From the NCBI GenBank assembly GCA_036898135.1, contig CM072516.1, forward strand, positions 65,982,672-66,046,671: DNA of 64,000 bases, written 5' to 3'. Origin of the DNA: Oncomelania hupensis. Lineage: Eukaryota; Mollusca; Gastropoda; Littorinimorpha; Pomatiopsidae. The stretch's first letter is position 1, and every line of letters begins with the position of its first letter. A program made the translations under genes and the position numbers. Under the pieces are notes generated by a model that was not told where the DNA came from, made no database searches, and was given only the letters and a program-made list of their open reading frames with translations. Below are positions 12,388 through 58,501 of this stretch, piece after piece.

Positions 12388-12830
12388 GGAGGCACGGTGA
12401 CCTAATGGTAGAGCTTTGGCTTGTATATCTGAAGGTCCCGGGTTCGAGTCCTGGCCGGGGCATTGTGTTATGTCCTTGGGAAAGACACTTTACTCCCATT
12501 TCCTACTCCTTCGGATGAGAGTATAAACCAAGGTCTAGTTTGTGTCGCATACATTCCATCCTAACGGACTTTTAAAGATCCTGACGCTCATGTCTTAGAC
12601 GGGTGAGTGCCGGTGACAAGAACACACCCAGCATACACCTAGGTCCTTCTCCCCCATTCCTGGCTGCCCAGGATTGTGCTCAGTTGTCTTGAGCATTATT
12701 ACGAAGCGCCCAAAGGCTGCAAGTTGGCTCCTCAGGCGGCTTTAGTTAGATCCTTTATCGGCCAGCGCCTTGAGTCACCAAGTACGGCGAAATATGTGCG
12801 CTATACAAATACTCAATAATTATAAAAAAA
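12388..12830 (+). mobile_element. tRNA-derived SINE, second family
   Basis: Starts with a tRNA-like head (GGCACGGTGACCTAATGGTAGAGC, with box B GGTTCGAGTCC at 12441-12451), followed by a body with ACTCCTTCGGATGAGAGTATAAACC, and ends near GCGCTATACAAATACTCAATAATTAT. The body recurs on the minus strand at about 45375-45613, and pieces occur near 33262-33380 and 7455-7500. Confidence 0.7.
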
Positions 12831-13020
12831 TAATATAGGGGCCCTGGCCAATTTCCTCTTTTTCAACTTCAGACCATTACAAGCCCTGGTTTTGAAATGT
12901 TACATCTTATTCAGAAAGAATAATAAAATAAATAAGTTTTTTCCAAATGCAATAACTTTGGGCTCCACCCCCCTCCCCTTCTTCCACCCTCATTCACATA
13001 GACATAACCACTAGTTAATT

Positions 13021-13122
<102 letters not shown>

Positions 13123-14101
13123 ACTGAAACTATGCAAAATGACAGACATAACAATAAACCAGAACATGAATAAACAATATTCTCCACATGTATAGGTTAT
13201 ATTCAATTCCATAACAAAATCATCACATTTAAATACACACACAAAATTCTGTGTACACTTTATCCATGAACACAAAAACTGACAAATTCCACTTCATTCT
13301 TAAGAACTTGCACACATTAATCTTTCTATAAACCCAAAAAACAATATCTACATCCTCTGTATCTGAGACCAAAAATAACTAAATACATAAGGTAATTTTC
13401 AAAATGGTGTTTAAAAGTCTTACAAGCGCAGAGAGCTACCATACTATAGCAGTGTTTTAGATCCTAAAAAAAAGTGAGGGCATTCATACCTCCTGAGTCA
13501 AAATGTAAAGGGTGTTCATACTTTCAGCTGGATTTTTAAAAGGTACAACCATTCGCAAGTACTTTGTTATTTTTGCTTCATTAATTTGTATGCAAGTTTC
13601 TAGACATCATTACATATAATATTGTGACAGTGTATAGTGTGTTGTGAAGCAAAACAGATGTAATAAAATTTTGAAATATCCAAGATGAAAATATTGTTTC
13701 ATGTACATGTCTACTGTTTAGTGTCCACAACAACAAAGAAAAAGAGAGAGAGATGCTCTCTTCACAAAATTAGTATAAAATTAGTTAATACATGTGTAAC
13801 AATTTTAACTGTCTTTTACTGTGTACTGTGTTCATCGTTTCACGCTTGTTAATTGCGTAAGTAAGGCTGCAACAACTTTAATTTGTAATTTTGAAATCTC
13901 AGAAAAAGATGCAACAACAGTTACATTAATCAGCTCATAGCATGAACTTATTTAAAACACATTCTGAACTCCCATACAGAAGCTCAGCCAGTGTCTTGGT
14001 TTCAATCATGCTCACCCTGCCCTTGACAGCAAAGAAATTTGGATTCAAGATAATTATCATATGCCTAATGCGAAAGAGTGGCCAAGAAAATGACTACCAT
14101 G

Positions 14102-14425
14102 CTAAACAATGCTGAACAAGTGTTCCTTTTCCAGCACTTTTGATGCGCTGGATGACGAAGTGGAAGAATAAGGCTCAGACTCGGCCGTAGATAACAACGT
14201 GAAAGCACAAGGGTCAGACTCATTGGTAGAAGTGTTTCCTTGCATAACAGAAGCCTTCTGAGATGGATCGATTTCAGGCAGATTTCTCTGCTGATCAGAT
14301 GGTGATCCAGTTTTATCACCTTCAGCTACTATCAAAACCTTCAACATACTTATACTTTGTTGTTGATTCCTTGGCGCAGCTTCTTCTGCTTTCCTTTTCA
14401 TTGCTGGTTTTGACGGAGGCCGCAT
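14102..14425 (-). CDS. Possible small ORF, unknown protein (107 aa)
   Basis: Opens MRPPSKPAMKRKAEEAAP, basic at the N-terminus, then Ser/Thr/Glu-rich with a Ser run (TSSSSAS) near the end. The composition is not driven by a microsatellite, so it could be a real exon. However, the frame stays open upstream of the ATG, I found no matching exons, and I do not recognise any domain. It could equally be chance or transposon-derived. Confidence 0.25.
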   Translation of the reverse strand: MRPPSKPAMKRKAEEAAPRNQQQSISMLKVLIVAEGDKTGSPSDQQRNLPEIDPSQKASVMQGNTSTNESDPCAFTLLSTAESEPYSSTSSSSASKVLEKEHLFSIV

Positions 14426-14848
14426 GATTGTTGAATTGAAACAAAGCCACAGTGCAAAAGAAAAAAGTCGGAACTCTGCATGGAACGAAGGGAAATTACC
14501 GAACCCATGTAGAGTTTCTTTCCTTGCGGATACGTCATGATCGATCGTCTGCTACGGAAGCACAAAGGCACTTGAACATTGTAATTCCTGCTAGTGATCG
14601 TCGAATCTCAAAACAGACAACAACTTCAAAAAATGCTGAACCTACGTAAGTATGTTGCGCAAATTGCGATAGCCTCCATGACCGTACCTCCGCTCATACA
14701 TTTCTTTACATTTTCAGACCTCTTCCAAGAAAAACAATTACGTGATCAGACCCACTCTGTGGCACTCTTTTACGTCATTTTAGACGCCAAGAGGTATAAT
14801 ACCTCCAAATGTACGTGATCTAAAACACTGTATAGCTATCAATTCACT

Positions 14849-14965
<117 letters not shown>

Positions 14966-15092
14966 ATCTTGCTTGGAAATAAAACTCACAATGTTCTCCC
15001 AACATGTAGATTACATTTAAACATCCTTTGTAGCAACCAGGCATACAGCATACTTGACACAGACTCAATATTGCACAGGTGAAACAGGTTCA

Positions 15093-15668
15093 TTACCAAG
15101 GCGGCATCATTGGCTGTGGGCTCTGTAAGTACGACATCACCACTGCAGAGATGGACAACCTGCATGAACAGCAAGAACAAATTATGTTTTTAATAATACA
15201 AAAAAGTTCACACACATTAAAAGAACTCTTCTGCACAAAAAACATAAAAGTATAAATTCCTTCCATCTTTCTTCTTTTTCTACCTGGTCTATGTAAACTT
15301 ACATTTCATATTATATAATCAAATTTAACAGCACGTAGATAATTAGTTTTATTCCATCTAATGATCCATACCCATTCCTACAGCAGTCTTTTAAGAAACA
15401 ATGCATTATGCAAGATACAATCCAATCTTTTAACTCTTTGACCACTAACGGCTGACAAAGCAGTGGTGGTCATGGTTTACCTTATAAGATGTCCTTTTTT
15501 TGTCAATGACCCCCCCCCCCCCCAGTTAAAGGGAGGCAACTTTGTTATATGGCATGAAAAGTTTTTACATTTTTTACTAGACACAAGTTTGCTACAACTG
15601 TAGAGACAGTGAGACAGTGAAAGAAAGAAAGAGCGAACAAAAGAGAGAGTCAAGAGTCAGAAGAGGGA

Positions 15669-15709
<41 letters not shown>

Positions 15710-15714
15710 TTATG

Positions 15715-15782
<68 letters not shown>

Positions 15783-18700
15783 TTATGAATTTGATGACAT
15801 TATACTGCCAAAGCCCAACCATAAAATATACGCAGTGGGCAAAAAAGGACAAGGGGACAAGGGTTCAACACATAAATTAATAAGATAAGCTAAGATAAGC
15901 AGGCTGGAGAATAGATGAAGAAAAAAACTCTGAAATCCGGTCAGGGTCCAGGAGCCGCCGTAAGGCCCCTGGTCAGGTCCAGGGGCGAAGCCCCGGTGGG
16001 GAGTCTGGGGGGCGAAACCTCCCTGAAGCTGAAAGTTTTATAGCATTTAAAACCCCAAAAGTATGCTTTTTGTGAGAGATAAATTTGGATGTTTTTCATA
16101 ATATTCATGCATTCATAGATAGACATTATTATTTTTTATATTATTATTAAGACTAATGTTCACATACACACAAAAAAACACTATTACTTGGAAAAAAAAC
16201 AACTGAATAGGTTTGTGTCAACATATGCAAGATTATGGCAACTGTCACAAACAAGCTTGCTTCCTAGTATTAAAATCTAAATTTTTAAAAAAGAAAGCAA
16301 ATCAATACTCTATTTGAAAAATGATGATAAGGTGCTCTGTTTTTTTTAAGTTACTGCTGGCTTAGTATTAGTGCAAAGTCTCTTGGCTGGAGGTCTGTCA
16401 TCAGCTTTTTTTTGCTCTTGTCAGGAGGGCTTATGTTTCAATTAGTCTTGATGGAACCACTAAGCAAACAAACTCTTACCTGGTATCGTTGTGCAGCTAG
16501 TCAGTGCTTTCACAGCACATTTGTGCTTCTTCGTAAAGAGGTGCCCAGTGAGCGCTGTAATACCACGATTAGTGTATCTAATTTCTTTGTTGCATGTGAT
16601 GCAACGAGCCATGCCTGCAGCATCAACTTTTCGAAAATAAGAGCCGATATGCTGCTCGACTCCCTCCACTTTTACCACTTTCGACGTCCAATCCCAATTC
16701 CATTTGTTGGCGATGTCTCCCTCTTAAAAATCTTCTCCCCGGTTAATAATCTGCGATGCGCATGACATTTCTGTAACTTCTCACACTCGAAGGGACCGTG
16801 TGAAAGAACATGCGTCTCTGCTGGGCGGAAATACTTCGTGGTGTGCGCCCAATTATCAACACGCGCTTCTACCGGAAATGGTACAGAGTAAGGCAAAACG
16901 TTGGAATGGGTTGGCGGAGCGAACATACGTGGTTAATTTACGATTTGCATCTCCTTTTTGTTTCCTTGGAACAAATTTTTAAACCTCGGAAAGTAAGTTC
17001 GTTAACCTCGGAAACTCGCGTATCCGAGGAGAATTCTCCAGCCTGGATAAGACAACTTTATTATCTTTAACTTTACAAGAAATTACATTGTTGTGTACAA
17101 TTACAATCAACAGAATAAACATCACAATAATAATATCAACAACAATGATAATGACAATGAGGATAAAACTGTAACACATTAATATAATTACACTTATGCA
17201 TGCTAACATTAAATGACAGCAAATGTTAAATGAAATTATTTTGGACACATACAAACACACACACACGTCATTTAATAGAAGTAATGAGACAGCTTTTGGG
17301 ATAAAACTTTTTTTTGTTCTGAGAGTTCTGACCCTTGGTGTTTGGTAGCGCCTTCCAGAAGGTAGGAGCTGGAAGTGGTGCGCAAGCACATGAGTGCTAT
17401 CCAGCACAATGCAATTGGCTTTCTGCACAACCCGCCTTTCAAACAACACCTGCAGACTCTGTTGTTTCACTCCCACAACCTTCCCACAGACATTCACCAC
17501 TCGATCCAGCACACTTTTGTTTTTTTATGCACAAAGTTCCATACCAGCAGATAAAAGAAAAGGTAAGAACGGACTCAATAAAAGAAGAGTAAAAAGTCTG
17601 AAGGATGCGGCTATTGACTTGGAGATTTAGAAGTTTTTGAAGGCAGTAAATTCTAGACTGACATTTTTTGTGGATGGCCTGGGTGTTTTCAATGAAGTTC
17701 AGTTTCTCGTCAATGATGGTTCCGAGGTATTTGTATTGAGTGACTCTCTCTACTGGAACACCATCAATGACAAGGTCTGGAATGAGAACGTTATTTTTAC
17801 GAAAGTCAATGACCAGTTCCTTAGTTTTCTTGACATTTAACCCCTTAACTGCCCCCAGCCGTACATCGTGCGGCTTGATTTTCTGCTTCCTGTGTGCTCA
17901 AAAACGTTCGCCGTGCGTGTATTATTCGTCAGCATTCTGTAGTCACCAAAGAAGGGAGATAACAGCAGTAACTGTTGGCAAAGCAGCTAGAAATCTCCAA
18001 CCAACGGTTCTTTCCCTTTAACTGTTATAAATTGTAAAAACCGAAACTGGTACAACTTTTGAAATTCCAGTACCTCTCAGTCTTCAGTCATGAAGCAAAA
18101 ATGGCGGACGGTGGTCGATGAGAGGGGTACTATGAGGTCTGTTTTCAGAGGATATTCAGCACTTGAAGTGCTTCAAGAGGTCCTAAATGATCAAGAAAGT
18201 GATGATGAAGACCTTATCACACAAAATTCATATACTGGAAGTAGTGTGTGGACTTTGGCTGCTCTGTGGGTTGTGACTTTGTTAGTGGCTGAGTCTCTAC
18301 AGCTGTGGAGTATGACGTGTGATTCGGACTGGCATTACCATAGACAGGTACCCCTTATTTCTGTGGATTGTATAGCAGTGAAGTTAATTTCCAAGTAGTT
18401 TAATGAGTGCTTGATGTTTGTCCTTTTGTTACACCAGTTTTATGTGGTGTTCTGTGCTGCATTTTTTGTGTTGATGTGTTTTTATGTTCCAAAAATGCTT
18501 GACCACGGACAAAAACAAGAATAAATAATTACTTAAAAAATTTATGTCTTGTCAAATGAAACTATTTTTACTTGAAATTGAAGCCAGGGATGTTACAAAA
18601 AAAGTTGCCAAATATCTAAGAGATATATCTTCAAATGCCTGAATTATTCACGTTTTAGTGAACACACCCTCAAAAGTCAAATTTTTGCTCCGGCATACAG

Positions 18701-21700
18701 GAATACAGGTGCGCTTTTTTATTCCGGCAGGTAAGGGGTTAAGTCCAGATAGTTAATAATAGATAATAGATAGATAGATAATAAAGAACCAACATACATA
18801 AAACTGCTGAGCATCTGTTTTGTGTCTTCTGATGTTCTGGAGTTGGCAAAGCTGATGAAAGAGCAGTAGACTGCTACCCAAGCTGACCATTTCAGCTGAA
18901 ACAATGGAACCCAATAGAATAGAATAGAATACAAAATAAACAATACCATACAATTTTAATGTCTGATCAATACTAAAAACGTGCCTTTGGTTACCTATCC
19001 ATAGATGTTGCATGTTATGTTTTTCAATCATCAGACTTTTACAATAAATAGCACAACCTCCTTCATGGTGGTATAAAACTAAAGGTAATAGAAAAATTAT
19101 GGAAAAGATAAGAGAAAATACTATTAATACTACTAATAATATAAAGAATGCAACTAGTGGTAGAAGAGATAAGAGAAAATACTATTAATACTACTAATAA
19201 TATAAAGAATGCAACTAGTGGTAGAATGTTTTGGGGACTAGGTGATGGGTTTCAATGCCAGTTAATATGTTGCAAGCCTAAATCAATCAAAGCAGTAATG
19301 AGTAACCAAAGCAATACTTTTAAAAAAAATTAACAAAACTGTATTTTAACAACAGGTAAACGAAATTTACACACACCTTCAAATTTTAGCACACAGATAT
19401 GCACAAACACAAATGCAAGCAAACGCACACTCACTCACCAAGAGGAAGAAAAATATTTTGCTTTTGAAATTTAAATCTAAATAAAAACAACGCACGCGCA
19501 CACACACACAAAGAGGCAAATACCTTCATCATAAGTCCACACATGCTGAAGACCATGCCCAGGAGATTCATGTATTCTGGAGTGGGATCATCTAATGGGC
19601 CTCCCGAAGCCGGAGCTTTGTATCTGGAAAATGACATTTTAAATTTGTTAGCACGAGTCAAATACAGGGTACTTCAGCCATTATCAATGATAATGTATCC
19701 TTGTCATTAACATAATAACAGTATTCAGTTTGGGTGTGAGAAGACAAGGTAATAAAAAGAAGACTTGCCAATCTTAGATCATATTTGATCTACTAGTACT
19801 AGAAACAAAATTAATGACCTACAAAGACTAAGTTAGGAAGAACAAAAAAATTATCATCATAAAAAATGATGCAGAACTGTACAGTATATAGCATGGACCA
19901 AATGCAAGAGTTATCGAACCTAATTTTGCCTAGCATTATCACAAAAGACGTCCCTTGCAACTCCCACCTAGTTGTGCTCAGATAGCTGCTTTTCCTTTGT
20001 TGTAAGCGCGGGAAAGGTTTTTATATACAATTTTACTTTTAGTGAAGACATTGAAGTAAAAAATGTCATTCACTGCTGAAAATATTCAGCATTAAATGAA
20101 GTGCACTGGGCCAAAATGAATTTGGCATAGGTTAATATGGGTTACTGATATTCCTTGAGGCCAAGAATGTGTAACGGTTGCTACATAGTAACCAAAAAAT
20201 TATTTTTTGCAAAGACAAAGCAATAATTTAGTTTTTGCAATTTTTGGGTGTGTGTGTGTGTGTTTATTAAGATTATGTTAGCACAAATGCACCCAAAACT
20301 AGCACAGTAGAACCTCCTAAAAGACCCTTGTTTTAAAAAATATACATATTTTTGTTTTTTAAATGTCTCTGCTGCATCGCTACTTGTTTGCGAACGTTCC
20401 ATCGATTAATATAATATTCTCAGAGTATACAATTTTGTGTGAAATAAACTTACAATGTGTAATTATTAAAGATTTTTTTTGTTAAAATAAATAGACCAGT
20501 ATGGACATTTAATCATAAGCGGGTATAGTTTAGCTGAAATGAATGGAAAATAGGGAAACTGGCGCACGTTTGCATTAGGAAGTGACGAGTTTTGTTACTT
20601 GTAGCGAACGTAACAAAAAAAAAAAACTTGTTCTAATAAATAAACAAAGAACTTAAATAGTTGTGAAATGTTTAGTTCAAAATGTTCTACGTTTAATTAA
20701 ATTTTCGGAAATACTAGATGTTATTTTTCTTGTGTAATGGAGATTTGAAAAAAAAAAACTTTTTCATTTCGAGATTTGATCGATACTGTTTAAAAATAGA
20801 GAGCAATGAAAATCGCCTAATATCACCACTTGCCGGCCGGAATTAATCGCTCTACGCATGTTTTGTAAAGTCTCCGTCATAAAAGTTATCATAAAACCAT
20901 TACAGACCTATTCTGTGTTTAAATGAACGAAAAAAAGCAACAATTTCCTAACTTGATCACTTGAGTGCGTCAACTCTGAACGTTCGCTACACAAGTACCC
21001 CACGTGGAAACTATACTACATTTTGCGGGTTTTCGCAATACGTCACAACATGGAGGCAAACAACTTACATCTTTATTCTTCCAAGATCATAATGCATAAA
21101 ATAAGCCCAAAACAAAATGCTATCAGCTTCGGATTTCGTCAATAAACCTCTTTACGGATGTTCGTTCGCTACATCTCAAGTTAGTAACGAAAATTTTATG
21201 AAACATATTTTTATTAATAAATCTTTTTAACAAAGTCTGCATTCGTTGAAACAGTGTTGCGTATGAATACAAAGTATGTGAAAACAAGTAGGCCTATTTG
21301 TAAAATACAGCGATCGTTTGTTTAGTCAGAGTTGAGGTTTAAATTTCCGAAGCGTTAGTACAATAGTAGTAACGAAGCGTAGCGAACGTTCAGCTTTTTT
21401 TTATTGCGCAATCTTTCGCGAAATTGTTGCAAATTCAAAATTTTTTTCCATATGGATGGACAGCCTACATTACTTTCTGTTCAAAAACAGTGATTCATTT
21501 CTTTAAAACTTTTTTGATTGTAATTGGCACTGAACTTTTTTTCGAGTTGTCATCCATGTCACAAAATGGAGGCTGTAATTTTAGCTAATTTGCTGGTAAA
21601 ACACTTACAAAATAATCACAATGACCAACACCAAATTTGTTTTTAAAAAATATTTATTTAATTTATGGATTCAAGAAAACAATAACAAACAATACATAAA

Positions 21701-22715
21701 GACCAACACATAAAATTCTATAGACTTTCAAACTAGGTTGGTATGCTGAGTACCATTCCACAGAGAATGACCCATTTACTATTTTTAAAAAAAGAAGTCA
21801 GGTAAAGAAATGTTTAGCTGATCTCAACAAGAACTTGAACGGCTAGTACAGAGGCTTGATTACCACCTCCAGAGCCTATGGAGTGGAAATAAGTGCAAAG
21901 AAGACTAAAATGATGACCAACAACACCAATGGCATCAACATGGACATTAAAGTCAAAGATCAATCCCTCAACACAGTGCACAGCTTCAAATATTTAGGAG
22001 CCATTTTATCAGGCAATGGGTCCCGACAGGAAATCCTCTCTAAAATCGCACAAACAACTGCGGCCCTGATAAGTTGAAGCCTATTTGGATAGACAGGACC
22101 ATCAGTCTACATTCCAAGGTAAGGCGGCTGCACTCCCTTGTCATCTCCATTTTCCTATACGCTTGCAAAACATGGACCCTCATAGCAGACCTACAACGAA
22201 GAACTTCCAGAAGAGACGGGGTGTGACAGAAGACTTCCAGGCATTTACTATACCCAGTACATCACCAACGACAAAGTCCGACAGACCATCAGCATCACAC
22301 AAGCCATTGGACAACACGATGACATGCTCACAGTGTCAGTGGTGAAGACTGAAAACTGAAACTCCGAATGGTCACGTCGCCAGAACATCAGGCCTTGCAA
22401 AGACCATCCTGCAAGGCACGGTACAAGGAGGTAGAAGAAGAGGGAGAATGAAAAAGAGGTGGGAGGACAACATTCAAGAATGGACTGGCTTGACATTGAG
22501 AGAAGCCATGAGGGTTGCTGAGGTTAGAGAAAAATGGAGTACGTTTAGTACTTTAATGCGTTTATTAAACGATTATCATTATCTGTGGTGCCCCAACGAC
22601 CTTCGAGTTATGGGATAGGACAGGACTCAGAGTAGTTAAACGAAACAAATTCATACCTTCTAACGTTATTCGGTCGCCGAACATCATTATTGTTAGGTGC
22701 TAAAACGGTTGTCAT
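15093..22715 (-). CDS. WDR83OS: PAT complex subunit Asterix (WDR83OS-like)
   Basis: Four minus-strand exons: 22657-22715, 19524-19623, 18798-18895 and 15093-15159. They join with lengths 59, 100, 98 and 67, giving 107 residues plus stop with AG/GT at every junction. The vertebrate protein is 106 residues. Recognisable blocks in order are [65 protein letters not shown] and [16 protein letters not shown]. The middle is hydrophobic (three likely membrane segments). Asterix works with CCDC47 at the ER translocon to shield polar membrane helices of newly made multipass proteins; this role is known for the family and inferred here. The ATG at 22713-22715 starts a short polar N-terminus. The exon 1 donor is GTATGA. 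Introns hold LINE copy B, a Rex1-type LINE with a piggyBac-like insertion, and a zinc-finger relic. Confidence 0.93.
15671..15780. repeat. Two (GA)n arrays separated by a duplicated spacer
   Basis: GA runs at about 15671-15704 and 15719-15780 are each followed by GGTTTATGAATTTGA, so the microsatellite plus its right flank has been duplicated once in tandem. Confidence 0.85.
15940..16024. repeat. GC-rich dispersed repeat end
   Basis: A sharply GC-rich block (AGGGGCGAAGCCCCGG and TCTGGGGGGCGAAACC) inside AT-rich DNA, with short internal complementarity. It resembles the end of a DNA transposon and may belong with the zinc-finger relic at 16460-16678, but no matching right end was found. Confidence 0.35.
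16460..16678 (-). pseudogene. BED-type zinc-finger transposase fragment
   Basis: The minus-strand frame contains [20 protein letters not shown], then [10 protein letters not shown]. This is a C-x2-C..H-x4-H arrangement with the LxxH..KKH ending typical of BED fingers in hAT-like transposases. About 72 codons are open, with no catalytic domain around. It lies in an intron of the Asterix gene, on the same strand. Confidence 0.5.
17047..17840 (-). mobile_element. Rex1/CR1-type LINE 3' fragment
   Basis: The minus strand translates to a degenerate C-terminal reverse transcriptase end: [17 protein letters not shown], then [17 protein letters not shown], then [11 protein letters not shown] and [19 protein letters not shown]. 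These are the usual closing motifs of jockey/CR1/Rex1-group ORF2. A frameshift interrupts the frame near 17515. The 3' end has AATAAAGTTGTCTTATC, a common tail form in this group. The fragment resumes beyond the piggyBac-like insertion at about 18743-18755 (LDLN). Confidence 0.75.
17841..18738 (+). mobile_element. piggyBac-like element, 898 bp, TTAA target
   Basis: Flanked by TTAA at 17837-17840 and 18739-18742. The ends are CCCCTTAACTGCC and GGCAGGTAAGGGG, 12 of 13 bp complementary. Just inside the left end is a hairpin (GCCGTACATCGTGCGGC). A 102-codon frame at 18090-18398 opens MKQKWRTVV and has [13 protein letters not shown] followed by acidic DQESDDED, which could be a transposase N-terminus remnant; no DDD core is present, so it is nonautonomous. 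It sits within the LNVKK region of the Rex1-type LINE. Confidence 0.85.
19107..19227. repeat. 61-bp tandem duplication
   Basis: GATAAGAGAAAATACTATT begins at 19107 and again at 19168, and the two copies are nearly identical through CAACTAGTGGTAGAA. It lies in the Asterix intron. Confidence 0.9.
20160..21400. repeat. Region with five GTAGCGAACG-type motifs
   Basis: Motif copies: TTTGCGAACGTT near 20388, GTAGCGAACG at 20601-20610, CGTTCGCTAC at 20981-20990, CGTTCGCTAC at 21173-21182, and GTAGCGAACGTT at 21379-21390. Orientations are mixed. No gene is visible. It is probably a nonautonomous DNA transposon with repeated binding sites, but I could not define its ends. Confidence 0.4.
21824..22624 (+). 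mobile_element. RTE-like LINE, 5'-truncated copy B
   Basis: Aligns with the LINE from the region after the FADD motif (ACAAGAACTTGAAC) to the end. It contains frameshifts and a short tail (GGGATAGGACAGG). It ends only about 30 bp from the 5' splice site of Asterix exon 1 and about 370 bp from the RSPH10B start codon. Confidence 0.85.
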
Positions 22716-22994
22716 GTTTGAAAATGAAACTCTGCCTCTCGATACAATATGCTCCACAAAACCGGAAATAACTTTTTTTCTGAAAAACTAGTACCGCAGA
22801 CTAGCTATTTAAAACAAAATGCTATCATTAGTTTAGTTCAATTTTTCAAAATTAAAAAGATTCAAAAATACTTTTTCCGATTAAAAACAAAATGCATCAT
22901 AATTTTATTTTATACAATTGTTTTAATGGCTACACAAAACACGATAACTTGAGTATATGCGGAGCTGCCATTGTTTTTGTCGTCACAGGCGATC
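22716..22994. promoter_or_regulatory. Putative bidirectional promoter, Asterix / RSPH10B
   Basis: The 279 bp between the two divergent start codons (22715 minus, 22995 plus) must hold both transcription starts unless 5' noncoding exons exist elsewhere. It is AT-rich, with no clear TATA box or RFX X-box that I could identify. The call rests on gene arrangement. Confidence 0.5.

Positions 22995-58501
<35,507 letters not shown>

Noticed and set aside
12391..12462. tRNA gene
   Set aside because: Imperfect cloverleaf, and the same head plus body recurs at 45375-45613, so it is a SINE.
15429..15480. A fourth piggyBac-like left end with hairpin (CTCTTTGACCAC..GTGGTGGTC)
   Set aside because: The left end and hairpin fit the pattern, but I could not find a TTAA-flanked right end.
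16979..17512. 177-aa minus ORF as a host gene
   Set aside because: Its N-terminal half matches the C-terminal end of Rex1/CR1 LINE ORF2; the rest is 3' UTR read-through.
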